In this document: one piece after another, positions 26,201 to 38,498 of the stretch
How the letters are laid out: each line of letters begins with the position of its first letter
Position numbering within the stretch: position 1 is the stretch's first letter
From: Apium graveolens
Lineage: Eukaryota; Streptophyta; Magnoliopsida; Apiales; Apiaceae
Direction of reading: 5' to 3'
NCBI RefSeq assembly: GCF_009905375.1
Contig: NC_133650.1
Coordinates: 302,401,727-302,465,726, forward strand
DNA: 64,000 nt
Made by a program: the position numbers and the translations under genes
Notes under the pieces: model-generated
What the model was told of the DNA's origin: nothing
Databases searched by the model: none
The model's input: only the letters and a program-made list of their open reading frames with translations

Positions 26201-29200
26201 AACAAGATGCATATATTTGCTTGTTACAATTACATCTTTATTCATTTAATACATGAAACGACCGCAAGCAGAAAGTCAAATATAATTAACATGACTAAAA
26301 ACTATAGCCAGAAACTAAGAGCAGAAACTTATAGCTGGAAACTAAGATTACAACTGAAGGTAGATGGGGATGAGAAATGTGTAAGCCTCTTAATCGGGAA
26401 AGTTATAGCCCTAGTCTAAACCAAATGGGGATGTTGCTTCTGCATTAATTGTTAATTTATGAGTGTACCATGCACCACTAATTTACATAAGTTACATACT
26501 CAAAATTGAATGACTAGAAAGCTCGAATATAAAAACCTCAAAAGTCTCAAACTAAAGATAATTAAGTTAAAATATTCTGCCTCAAAGTTGTAATCACCAA
26601 ACTCAAAATAAAAATAAATAAATAAAACTGCAAGGTGAGACATATGTTAATCTCTTTAATTTTCTCTTTCTGTCATACATATAATTTAAATATTTGAAGA
26701 GAAGTCATAAATTTCATTTACTTGTATTACAGTTCACCTTAATATTGTAATTTAGAATGTCAAACATGACTACGTACCAGCCTACCAGGTAGAAGATAAT
26801 AGAGAACCCTTTCAGGCCTTGTTATCTCTGCCATCATCTTCTTCTCAAGGTGACCTATCTCGAGCTTTAAATTATGATATTCAGCAACTTGGGCCTACAA
26901 TATATAATCAATTACTATTTATGAATTATAAAACAAGAAAAACAAAATGAATGGAATATTGGCTCCAACTGGATGATTAACATTAATATACAAGGTAACA
27001 GAATTCACCTCTCCAGATGCATCTAGCGTTGCTGCTTCTTTCTCCAGTTCAGAAACCTTGTTCCCTATGTCAGGCAAGGCCTAGCAAGGTGCATATATTA
27101 CAGAATTAAGTCTCAATATGTATCTAATACAACTGGATAAGCAGATTTTAGAGGCAGACCTTTTCATATTGAAATTGATGAAATGAGTTCTTGATGACAT
27201 GCTCAGCGGTAAACTGGCCCGAAGCACGGCTCATCAGATTCAAAATTGAATAGTAGCTCAGCCTGAATGTGCTGACTAGTGGAGCTGGTTTACCCAGTAC
27301 CATGTCCTTCAGGGTGTTCATCTCCATCTGACAACACATGCAAAAATTTAACCTCAATTGATAATTGAATTCAGAAGTGGCTAGGCATGCATGATACAGC
27401 TGTTCATAGACAATCTCTAATAGATAATTTATCCCAATCTCAAAAACAATTAATTTTATTAATTATCACCTGTTCATCAATCATTATGATACAGATACCG
27501 CGGTCATCTTTTCCGCGACGCCCAGCTCTTCCACTCATCTAGGGAATAGGAAAATAAAATTAACAAAAATAAAATCAAAGGAAACAGAGTGGACAATGAA
27601 TTTAGTGTAAAATTGTATGATACCCACCTGAATATACTCACCAGAGCCAATGTAACGATGACTATCACCGTCCCATTTCTTTACACTGGAAAAAACTACA
27701 GTTTTGGCAGGCATGTTCAATCCCATAGCAAACTGTATCACAAAAAAGTCAACATAAGACGTATACCATAGATTTAATATTTTCAGTTAACACTGAAGGT
27801 AACATGAAGTCTAAAAATAACTTACCGTCTCTGTGGCAAAAAGGGCTTTTACTAAACCTTCTTGGAAGAGAAGTTCAACCAACTCTTTGATAATTGGAAG
27901 AAGACCAGAGTGATGAACAGCAATGCCTCTCTGTAGTAATGGTAACATCAGTTCTATTGCAGGTAAGGTTCTGTCTTCTTCATTCAAGCATAGTATCGCG
28001 TTCCGGAAAACCTGTTCCACAATATCCTTCTCCTCCTGACTATTAAAATCAAGCTTGGACATTGACATAGCATGTTGCTCACATTCCCTTCTACTAAAGC
28101 TGAAAATTATAACAGGCTGGAATTTCCGTTCCATAATCATCTGAAATATAACAAAGCTATGAATTTGATAAACCATGGAAAAGGAAATGAGAATATGGCT
28201 TACATTAGCAAAGGGATATGTAGCAAAGTCGTCACTTGCAAAAATGACTCAATTTAGTCACAAATTTGAAAATTTGTCTCAACCTGGTCACTAAAAAGTT
28301 CAAAATTTGTATCAATTTAGTCATTCCAAATGATACAAATTTTAAAATTAGTGACTAAGTTGAGTCATATTTACACTGAGTAATTAATTTGAAGTTCCAG
28401 TGAGTGATATCTTTGATAATTAACCCCATTAGCAAACTCTGTGCTAAAGCATATTGTATGAAAAATTTAAATGTGCATGACCAAGTAGAGCAATGCTTAA
28501 ATACCTTTACAATTTTGTATATATCAGAACCACCGGAACCGCTCCCACCTTTAGCAATTCTACTGTTTGCTTTGCCATTACCACTTCTGTTCCCATCGTT
28601 CTGCTTTGGTTTTGCAAAAGTATCCTGCAATTTGACATAATTGTCTTCTCTAAACGATTCGTTCTCATCAACAACAAGATATAACCCTGATCCACCAACA
28701 GGGAACACATAATGCTGCAGAGGTGTTGGCCGAAAATCTGTGTAAACCACATGGCATGGTTGTTTATGTATATTGCATATCCATTCTGCAAACTCAGTGG
28801 CATTCGACATCGTTGCCGAAAGAAATACCATCTTGATAGCAGGTGGCAAGAATATAATACTCTCTTCCCAAACCACCCCTCGTTCTCGATCCTTCATATA
28901 ATGTATTTCGTCAAATATAACCCAGGCAACTTCTTTCAAAACCTCAGAACCCCGGTAAAGCATTCCCCGGAGAATCTCGGTTGTCATCACCAAACAACTT
29001 GCATTCGGCGATAGCGTGACATCCCCTGTCATCAATCCAACATCTGTAAACTCTTGGCTCAACTCTCTATACTTCTGATTACTCAAAGCTTTCAGCGGCG
29101 AAGTATATATCACCCTCTGCTTATCTCTAAAAGACATTGCAATTGCATACTCCGCAACAGCAGTTTTACCAGCTGAAGTATGGGCCGACACCAAAACCGA

Positions 29201-29473
29201 TTCATTTCGTTCCAAACATGCCACTGAAACACTCTGAAACGGATCAAGGGTAAACTGGTAGGTTTTCGCCATCGTCCCTGTAAAAACAGGATCTGAAAGA
29301 GTACCATGAATTGACTCATCTTTAACCACACTGTACCCACTAGGAACAGCAACCTCATGCACACATGTTCGAATCAAATTAGGCTTCTTTAAAACAGATT
29401 CCTCTTTTCTCGCTTCAGTTCCCAAATCCTCCTCCGATAACTTTCTCTTCCCAAGACTCGGTGAGCCCTCCAT
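20698..29473 (-). CDS. HEN2: DExH-box RNA helicase HEN2 (nuclear exosome cofactor, MTR4-like)
   Basis: Sixteen coding exons on the minus strand: 29473-28505, 28140-27826, 27732-27628, 27538-27470, 27327-27160, 27080-27009, 26894-26778, 26188-25964, 25863-25705, 24983-24894, 24744-24652, 24277-24124, 22573-22425, 22050-21955, 21482-21390 and 20808-20698. All junctions are GT-AG and keep frame, giving 994 residues, close to Arabidopsis HEN2 (about 995). Motifs: Walker A AHTSAGKT (97-104), DEIH (188-191), SAT (219-221), HHSGLLP in exon 2, and SGRAGRRG (465-472). They are followed by the stalk/KOW arch and the helical C-terminus ending FANSLYL. The opening CVHEVAVP and the exon order separate it from paralogue MTR4. 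HEN2 is the nucleoplasmic helicase that feeds snRNA, lncRNA and mis-processed transcripts to the RNA exosome. No disabling change was seen. Confidence 0.97.
23162..23209 (+). repeat. (TC)n-(AT)n compound microsatellite in a HEN2 intron
   Basis: About 14 TC units are followed directly by about nine AT units, within the 1.55-kb intron between HEN2 exons 12 and 13 and 13 bp before the MITE at 23222. Confidence 0.9.
23222..23618. mobile_element. TIR MITE-like element in a HEN2 intron (copy 1)
   Basis: About 397 bp bounded by inverted repeats of about 60 bp. The left arm begins aagttctatggagaccactt, and the reverse complement of the right arm starts with the same bases. Both arms contain a second ggagacc box and a ttctgcaa box. 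The interior is AT-rich with repeated ttctgcaa/ttttgcaa motifs and no coding frame. A related copy lies at 30517-30935. The superfamily is uncertain because no clear target duplication was found for this copy. Confidence 0.75.
28243..28368. mobile_element. Small palindromic MITE-like repeat in HEN2 intron 1
   Basis: The termini atgactcaatttagtca (28243-28259) and tgactaagttgagtcat (28352-28368) are inverted copies with one mismatch. Between them is a second inverted pair (acaaatttgaaaatttgt and acaaattttaaaatt). The whole segment could fold into a long hairpin. No coding content. It lies between HEN2 exons 1 and 2. Confidence 0.7.
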
Positions 29474-30360
29474 TTACTATAATATTACCTAAAACTTAAA
29501 TTTCCCGGTTCCACGTCAGCAAAATGCTATAATTAAAAAAAAATCTTACTTTTTTTTACAATAGCTTCGCTTTTAGCTTATAAATCCAAAAATTAACAAA
29601 AACAACAAAACGTAAGAATAACTTAATTTAGCTCCCTTTAAGCTCATATAATCCAAAACTTAGCAACACGTAAGACAATAAGATTTAAATTACTTACCTC
29701 CGCTTAAAGCTCATAAAATCCAAAAATTAGCATTAAAACAAACAAAACATACGACTAAATTCACTTCCCCTTCCCCTATTAGCTCACACAATCCAAAAAA
29801 CCCGCGAAACACAAAATCTCATTTCATTAACTTTCCGCAACACAACAAATTCTTTTTAACCCAAACCTTCAACTTCCGAACTCGAAAAACAAAATCTAAG
29901 CCTATAAAACATACCAAAATCCATCAATCAACACACACACACACACACACATACATAAACACAAACACAAACACAAATACATACAATTTAACCTAAAAAT
30001 TCCACCAAAATTCATATTTACACATATATATAACAGCAGCATTAGCTTCAAATCTTAATTTAACATATAATTATCTCTAATCGTATATATAACAATGTAA
30101 ACAACCATTTATAAACAAAATACATGCCCTAAATATAGTTAATTTAATGAATGTGCGTTAAACATGTGCATATACTTACAAAAATTGTGTGTATATGTTA
30201 GAATAGTTAAGGAGCATACCTGAAGTGCAAAACCCTAATTTGCTTGAAAATTTGTGCGAGGATTTGAAAAGATGTAAGAAAAGAAATGATTTTTATATTT
30301 TGGGGGAGTTTTTGTGGGGCCGAACGAGTTGTGGCCTTTTAATTGTAATGGGCTGATGTT
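29474..30360 (-). promoter_or_regulatory. HEN2 5' leader, probable leader intron and promoter motifs
   Basis: A splice donor on the minus strand (cttcag|gtatgc, at 30220|30219) and an acceptor just before the start codon (ttttag near 29488) suggest an untranslated first exon ending at 30220 and a leader intron of about 730 bp. The telo-box AAACCCTAA lies at 30230-30238 in the proposed first exon, and a site II motif TGGGCT at 30349-30354 lies about 110 bp upstream. This pair is typical of plant genes for ribosome biogenesis and RNA processing. A CA repeat at about 29932-29950 lies in the intron. The transcription start was not determined. Confidence 0.55.
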
Positions 30361-30364
30361 TGGG

Positions 30365-32415
30365 AAGATGTTTAGAGTTCGAAGTTTATTTGTTAATATT
30401 TTGGGTGAAATTTGGCAATTTTGAAATCTCAAATTTGAGGGGTAGAGAAAATTTTTGTATGGAAAGTTTGTTGGTAAAAAATGGTTAAGAGGGCGGTAGA
30501 ATAATCCCAATTTAAGAAGTAGGGTTAGGTTATATGGAGTCCCTATTTCATTGAAATTCTTGGAGTTCATATATGTTCGGCAAATAAAATATAGCTTAAA
30601 TTATTGCAAAATGTATTATTTTTCGAATGATATTCTACAAATATCACAATTTTATTTAAAATCTTGCAGATTGCATAGATTTTACAGGTAGAACGTTGCA
30701 AAATATATTATTCTACAAAAGATGCTTAATTTGCTGAACATAAATGTTCATGTTGCAGAACATACATATTGTACTTGTAAATATATGAGATTTGCATGAT
30801 TTTATTGAAGTAATGATATTTGTGAAACATGTTTTGCAAGATAACACGTTTTAGAAGATATTTTATTTGCAGAACGTAGATGGACTCCGAGGACTGCAAT
30901 TAAAAGGTGGACTTCATAGAACTTTACTCTTAAAAAGTAAGTTATTTTGATTCTTATTTTGTTTGTGTAACCTTTGTGTAAGAAGTTTTAGAGAAGTATT
31001 TTTTATCGTCGAAATTGGGAAAGTGACATTAGTATTTAAGATAAAATGTTATAGAGATACCAGATTAGGTTGATAATATTTTGACGGTTACATTTTACAA
31101 GATGTTATTAATATCTTAAAGAATTTTACAAAATCATTAATTGATTTAAATAGCAGGAGCGTCGTGGCATTGGTGTAAAATTGCAAAATAATTTTTTTTT
31201 TTAACATATTGTAGAATAATATGGTATGTGATATTGAATAAAAATTTGATGAAAATTTTTCTTAAATCAACTGATGTTTTGATTTAGGGGAAATATATTG
31301 TGTTGATATTATCATAGTTTTTCCTTTAAATGGTAAGAGGGTATTTATTGTTGGTCATGAGTGAAAGCAAATGTGTATAAAAATGTATCAACATGCAGGG
31401 ATAATCAACATAATTTTATGTCATTTGCTTTTGACACGCTCGAATTCTTGATTTCTAACATTGTTCAACGTGATTTGCTAGTGGCGGCGCAATTTTTTGG
31501 CTGGTGGCCGATTTCTTTGTGCACATGTAACTTAGTTATTACAAAAATGTTCTAACTATTTTTATACAAAAGAAAGAAAATACATAAAAAAAAAATCTTG
31601 CATATTGTAAATAAAGTAAAAAAGACAAATCATATACTAATTTATTTAAAATTTTATAATTGGGTATCAACGATAGTATCCGTGTGAATCATTATTAAAC
31701 AATTGATAAAAGATATAAGAATTTATATTTGATGAACATTTACGAATAAACATCAATTAACAAATAGTGATGAGCATTTATGAGTAAGCGCCAGATTTTA
31801 AATTATTAAATTATTGAAACGCATAACAAAAACGATCAACAGCTATTAAAATATTTAATATATTCTTCATAAAATTGATATCAATGTATTTGATATAACT
31901 ACAAATTCTAACATATTTTTTTGATACTATATGATCGTATTACATGGTATTATCAATAAATGTTTGATAAAAAGATATAGAAAATGAAATTGCACCGATT
32001 TTAAATAAAGTAAGAAAATAAAAATTATGCTTCTTAGATTAAATTAGTTAGGAAAGATATATTCTGAAAAATGATAATAGATGTCGTGAAAAAAATATGA
32101 TCATCCATTAAGATTAAGGTCGTAAATGACCTCAGTCAAGTATTGTCAGACTCGAAGTCAAGCTCGAATTAGTATTCGGACTTGACCAGGCTATAAATTT
32201 TAAGTACGAAAACCGGCTAGACAAAAATATGATAAATTTGAGGTCGGTCGAAAGCTCGAAACGATTTTACAAAATATTAAGAAAAACTTGAATGTGATAA
32301 GTTTGGCTCGAGTTTGGCTCGAGTTTGACTTAGTTAAATATGTGTCTTTTCATTTATCAAGTTGTTTCGATGATTGATATGTATTTATGAAATTTAGTAT
32401 TTCATACATGTATGA
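30365..32415 (+). repeat. Diverged direct duplication, copy A
   Basis: This segment aligns collinearly with 36133-37938. Landmarks: aagatgtttagagtt (30365 and 36133), ccaatttaag (30508 and 36278), atgttctaactatttttata (about 31546 and 37006), a tcgagtttg-rich end block (about 32300 and 37720) and acatgtat at the end. Copy A alone carries the MITE at 30517-30935. The end block is rich in ctcgag-type motifs and opens with gtaaatgac, like the terminal region of a hAT-type element, so the unit may itself be an old transposon. It starts immediately upstream of the HEN2 promoter. Confidence 0.8.
30517..30935. mobile_element. TIR MITE-like element upstream of HEN2 (copy 2)
   Basis: Related to the element at 23222-23618: left arm agggttaggttatatggagt, right arm (reverse complement) agagtaaagttctatgaagt, with the same ggagt..ttctgcaa inner boxes and a ttgcaa-rich AT core. 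The homologous site in duplication copy B (about 36280-36300) has no insert, so the element inserted after the duplication. A possible aagta target duplication flanks it (tttaagaagta on the left and aaaaagtaag on the right). Confidence 0.75.
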
Positions 32416-35400
32416 CGGTTAAGTTTTTATCGAATAAACACCCATTACTCATTTACATACACACAACATCATGTATGTATTATTCAGGAGTTTTCCAATG
32501 GATTCTGAATGGAAAGAAGATTCAAACATTGGACGTAACGGGATCATAAAATAAAAAAATAATATCCTCCTTTGGTTGCCTCTCTATTATTTGTCGTACC
32601 AATTTCGATTCTTCTTCTTTTTATTTACTGCAATATCCCACAACAGAATTTTGCACGAACGCATCCATGTGGCTCTTTGGCGATTATTTTCTTTTTCAAA
32701 AAAGTTATTTTCAGAGTTACGGAGGATGCAATTTTTGCAAGATTAAGGGGGGTTTGATGAATATGATGAAACATGAGTTAGAGTTTGTAGGGTTAGACCG
32801 TTTTGACAAGTGAATTGTTGTGATTTTGATTGGATGAATGTGCATAGAGAACCTGTCCAAGAAATTGAAGTAGATGACAACAAAGAAGAAGACATGAGTT
32901 TGCTTAGCAAGTAATTCAGGCATGGCTTTCACACGTAAAAATATGGCATGAACACTTTATTTAGGACATTGGGATTTCGTTGATAGGGAAATGTATCATG
33001 TAAATCCCTTGTGAAGAATGACACTAGCCCATGTATAATATCACAAATAATGTGATGAAATTTATACTTGTTCAAACTTCAAACTAATACTTGATTTTAT
33101 TTTGGATATTTTTTTATCACATAATATTTTGACCATAAATTATGGTATTTATGAGTCGTTAATTTCTGAATATGTCATATTAGATGACCATTTTGTGTCT
33201 AAACAAAGGATTTTCTTTGGTTAGATTTTATCTTTACTTAATTTAACTGTGTTCTAATATATTTAATTAATTTATGAATTATTTTCCTTGTTGTTTATTT
33301 TTGTGAATATTATTTCAACTTTCTCATAATTGATATACTATAGGTTAAAACTTGTGTGATGCACAATTTTTTTAATAATATATAGATTTTTAAAAAATAA
33401 AATTGAATTAAACTCTTATATTTGCTCATTTAAATTTTTTAAATGATATGATTTCATGATTAATATTTTAATACCCGTATATGGTCATGATTTTTTAATA
33501 AGAGATATTTGAAAATGATAATGATACTAATTGAAAAATATAATTTTATTAATATTTCTACGTATTTTTATAAAAAAATGATTATATTTTATTTAAACGT
33601 TAACTTTTAGTTTGGATCAATAATATATGAATTATTCTTAGTCTGATATTAAATTCATTTAATCTTAAATCAAAAGTTTACATTAGTGTGTTTTAATCCA
33701 AGACTAATTACACCATCAAGATCCAACTAAATATTTTTAGTTTGATTTAATTTTTAAGCCCGGTTCAATATGATAATTTTATTTTAACCCAGAAAATTGT
33801 ATATATGATTTTATTTTAACTAGTCGAATAATATTTTGATAAATCAAATTTTGATGGTATATATATATATCTATAATGTTTTACATAATAATTATATTAT
33901 TTATTATAGTAAAGATTGTTATGGAAATTAATAGAATAAAAAATAAATTAGTAGAATAAGTTGACTTTGGTATTAATTAAAATAATATAGACATCAATAT
34001 GAATTAGAATTTAAATTTGTTGAAAACTTGACTTTAATATCATAATATAGAGTTCAATATGAATTAGAATTTAAATTGGTAGGGGATGTTGACTTCAATA
34101 TCAATTAGAATTAGAATGACCGACCGACCAATCGATTAACCAAACTTTTATTATTTCCTCTATTATAATAGAATATAATATAGAAGTATAGATAAGATCT
34201 TTTTATTTTTTTTCACGTAAGCGGACAATCTTTGCATGACTTTCAGTTAGATGACAAATTTTCTTGAATGAAAGAAATTATATGGTACATCTATTGAATT
34301 TCGATACAATATATCTACGAATATGTTATGTATACCCCGACAAAAAAAATTGATATGTTTAAGTTAATGTAAGAGGAGTAGACATTTAACAAAAACTCTT
34401 TAGTGAGTTATTTGTGTTTGACGAGTAAATGAAAGTAAAAATAACGACATAATATCTGAAACATATACAAGACTCTTCTTATTTTTCCGTCTGATAAAAA
34501 GGTAGAAAAAATTATTATTATCTTATGAGGTTATTTATCAACTCTTTTGAGGTTACTTACATAATTTTTAAAAAATATTAACATGTTAGTGACCTGATCA
34601 GCTCAGAAAATGATGTAATTAGAGTATGTAAACCAGAAGAGTAACTGCCAAATTTAGGTGTAAGTCCTCGTAAGATTAATTTTTATACTGAAATTCGAAA
34701 GATTAAGATTCTAACTGAAGAAATGTCGGAATTTAAGGTTCTTAACCTGAAATTGTTGAATTTCATTCTTGGATTATATATAAATCTCCAGCACTATGCA
34801 AAATAATTTATATTCCAAATACTTTTAGAAAGAAATTAGTTGAAGGATGTCATTTACACGTTGTGCAGACATGCCCTACCAAAATAAACAATTGAAATTT
34901 TAATTATATTAATAGAAACGTTACACGAAGTTATGCGATTGAGAAAAATGAAATTTTTTGTTAAAAGTGAGGGGATGCCTAGTTCAGAACTAATTGATCT
35001 TATCAAGTAGGCTGAAATCGACGAGTATCTTGAAATTACAATTAACGATGTAAGTTAAATCACGAATGAAATCTCATTCCGTTCTGATAGCAAATAGTAG
35101 TTAAGATCAGTCTTACGAATAACAATTGATTATTTCTTTTCCAACAGTGAATAGTGAGAGGAAAATCGTAAATATATTATATTTATAGGTGAGTGTAACA
35201 GTAAAATTTTATTTTTTTTGAATATAATTACAATATAAAAAAATAAATTATGTATTTATCTAGTATTTTTTTTAATTTTTATTATAGTATTTCTCTTAAT
35301 TGTAAAGTCATTTTTTGTGTCTATCCAGTTCAAAAGGTTTATTTTTTAATTATTTTGCAGGTTAGTTAACATACCACCAGGTTCTTTTACATCTTTAAAA

Positions 35401-36132
35401 TTAATAACGAACATATACTTTCATTATGCTCAACTAGATAAATTCTGAGATCATTTCTATAGAAATTGTTATGCCTTTAGCTCTATAATTAATTTCAGTA
35501 TCTTTCAAAAAAAAAAATCATTGCATTTTTTAAAATATTTTTTCCTCAATGGTTTCTTACTCATTGCAGATGTACGCTCTCCACATCTACATACTTTGAT
35601 AATCCATTTTTCTTAATAATCCGAGATTTTAGATACTTAAACAAATATTCATATTAACTTTTCTCAACACATTCAATCTACAAACAATACGATTGATTAT
35701 TTATATTTTCTTATGTCGTGGTATGTATTTTTTTTTATTTTGAAAGTTTTTAATTTAAATAGTTTTTTACATTTTCTGTTGAAGGCATGTAACCTAATAT
35801 ATTAAAAAAATTCTTCGAATTGATGTAAACGACTTCATGTGTATATGCCGGGTGAGAGTGTTATCGATCTTCTAATAAATTTTCTTTTAATTGCATCATA
35901 AAACCGTATAAAATCTTTTAGTAATCGTTCAAGATAAAACCCTGGGCTACAACCAATATAATACAAAAGTATTCCCCATATTAACAAATAAATAAAATTA
36001 CAAAGGTTTTTGCTACGATATGAATATTCACATTACCCGACATCATTAATATAGAAATCAAATTGCACATAAGTTATCAAGTTTAGATTAACATAACTAT
36101 CAAATATTGGATTTATGATTTTTACATTCATT
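32416..36132. other. AT-rich intergenic region between duplication copies
   Basis: No coding sequence recognised. At 33959-34110 a block of about 60 bp recurs three times imperfectly (ttgactt...caatatgaattagaattt). The remainder is low-complexity AT-rich DNA. Confidence 0.5.
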
Positions 36133-37938
36133 AAGATGTTTTAGAGTTTGAGATTTATTTGCTTGTATTGTAGGTAAAATTTGGGAATTTTGAATACTCA
36201 TATATGAGTTCGAGGAAATTTTTATTTGAAAACTTTTTTACTAAAATTTAGTAAGAGGGTTGGTCAAATATATTCCAATTTAAGAATTATCTTATTTTGA
36301 TTTTATTTGTGTAATCTCAACTTTTTTTATTAACCTCAATTTCTAATGTTAAGATTAAAAGAAGCATTTTTTATCATTTAAATTGTGAAAGTGATACTAT
36401 TATTTCAAATAAAATATTGTAGAAATGTTATGTCGATAATGATTAGACGGTTGGTTTTCACGGAATATTATTAATACTTTGAAGAACTATATAAAATTAT
36501 CAACTAATTGAAATCGTTCGAGATGAGTGGTGTTTATCGTTAAAATTGCAAATTCAGGAATTTTTTTTGATAACATATAGTTGAATAATATAGTATAAGA
36601 TATCGAGTAAAATCTTTGAAGGAAAATTTTCTTATGTCAATTGATATTTTAGTTTATAATTGGGATTCATAGAGTTAGTGTTGGGTGTTCATAGTGGGTC
36701 ATGCGGTAGCTAAAACAACATAAGCAAAGATGTACACGAATGTATCAGGCATGCAGAGACAATCAACGTAATTTTATGTCATCTATTTTTGAAACATTTG
36801 GATTCTTGATTTCAGAAGTTGTTCAGTTTCTTATAAGAGTACAATTTCTTAAAAGAGTACGTAAAGTTATGAATTAGAATGTAATGATTGCAAGTTCAAC
36901 TGAATATGTATTTAGACGAATATGTATTGCAATTTAACGTGGTCTGGTGTCGCAACTTGTTGCTAGTTTATCTCGTACACATGCAACTTAATTACTACAA
37001 GAATGTTCTAACTATTTTTATACAAACGAAAGAAAATAAACAAAAAATCGTGCATATTTTAAATAAAGTAAAAGAGGCAAATCATATATTAATTTATTCA
37101 AAATTTTATAAATGACATATCAATGATTTTATTTATGTAAATCATTATTAATTAACCGGTAAAGAATATAAGAAATCACGTTTGATAAGCATTTATGTGT
37201 AATCATCAAATATAATAGCAATGATCATTTTTTTTGCTAAGTGAACTCACACACATCCACCCAAGGATGGAAACTTGATATCCTCCATAGGAGTCACGAG
37301 TTCAACCACTGTATTAATCCTTTGCTGGTGATGAGCATTTACAAGTAAGCGTTGGATATTAAATTGTTGATACACGTAATAAAAATGATCAGGGTTATTA
37401 AGATAATGAATATACATCATAAAAATGACAAAAGTGTGTGTGACATAACTACAAAATCTGACATATTTTCTAGTACTAGATGATTGTATTACATTATATA
37501 TTAATAAACATTTGTTGAAAAGATAAAGACAAAGAAATTGCGCCAATTATAATTTAAGTAAGAAAATAAAAATTATGTATATATGATCACATTTTCAAGT
37601 TATATAATATTAATTGGGAAACATATATTCATGCATATTGTAATAGATTTTGCAAAAAAAAATCTCATCATCAGTCAATATTAGGGTTGTAAATGACCCG
37701 AGCGGAGTATTGCCAGACTCGAGTTTGAACTCGACTAAATAGTTCGGACTCGATCAAGACATAAGTTTCAAGTTCGACCTAGGCTCGAAAGTTCGAAACG
37801 ATTTTATAATATATTAGGATAAACTCAAAATCGATAAGTCCGAAATGAATTTGACTCGGTTAAATATGTGTCTTCCCCTTTAACAAATTGTTTCAATGAT
37901 TGATATGTATGTATGTAATCTAATCTTTGATACATGTA
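36133..37938 (+). repeat. Diverged direct duplication, copy B
   Basis: Collinear partner of 30365-32415, in the same orientation. It lacks the MITE present in copy A but carries a SINE-like insertion (37228-37327) absent from copy A. Many substitutions and small indels indicate an old duplication. Confidence 0.8.
37228..37327 (-). mobile_element. 5'-truncated SINE-like fragment
   Basis: On the minus strand about 100 bp ends in a run of eight A (plus 37228-37235). It contains a box B-like ggttgaactcg (plus 37299-37309) but no box A, so the 5' part is missing. Duplication copy A has the uninterrupted sequence tgatgagcatt. Here gcaatgatca and ggtgatgagca flank the insert as a diverged target duplication. 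Confidence 0.6.
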
Positions 37939-38498
37939 TTTGTTAGCAAAATGAGGGCGGCTGCAAAATTGGGAAATGATCCGTTCTTAGTTAGGGTGCT
38001 CGTTGGGTGTCTAATACGGCCAAATCAAATGAACTCGTCCTTCATTTGGCCGAGTAAGACGATAAAAAAATCTCAATGCATAATTGAGTTAAAAATATTC
38101 AAACCAACTTAAATTAGTTGGTTATGAGTTTTATATTTTTTCGGCTAATCTAACCCTATCCGAATTAAATTACAAAATTTGTTCGATAATTTAAATATTT
38201 ACAGAGTGTTCAATTTAGATTTTAAAAAAAATATTAAAATTTGGTGTTATTAAATTTGAATTTTATAAACTTCATTAAATGATGTTAAGTTAAAGAATTT
38301 TGTTGTATTTTATAAAATGATAAATTTTAATGAATTTATTAGTGTATTTTATATCTTCTAAATTTTTACCAAAATATATTGGATTTTCAAGGATTTCTCC
38401 AAATCAGGATCTCTATTTAACTCTCCTTGTTTAAACTTCTTTTATAAATCTATCTATTTATAATTTATTCCAATAAAATCAACTTGACCCAAAACTGA
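37939..38498. other. AT-rich DNA flanking the retrotransposon nest
   Basis: No coding sequence recognised. The composition changes abruptly at 38499, where the LTR begins. Confidence 0.5.

Noticed and set aside
28355..28504. Extension of HEN2 exon 1 reading frame past 28505
   Set aside because: A GT donor at 28504-28503 and family conservation end the exon at IYKIVK; the extension reads into the intronic palindrome.
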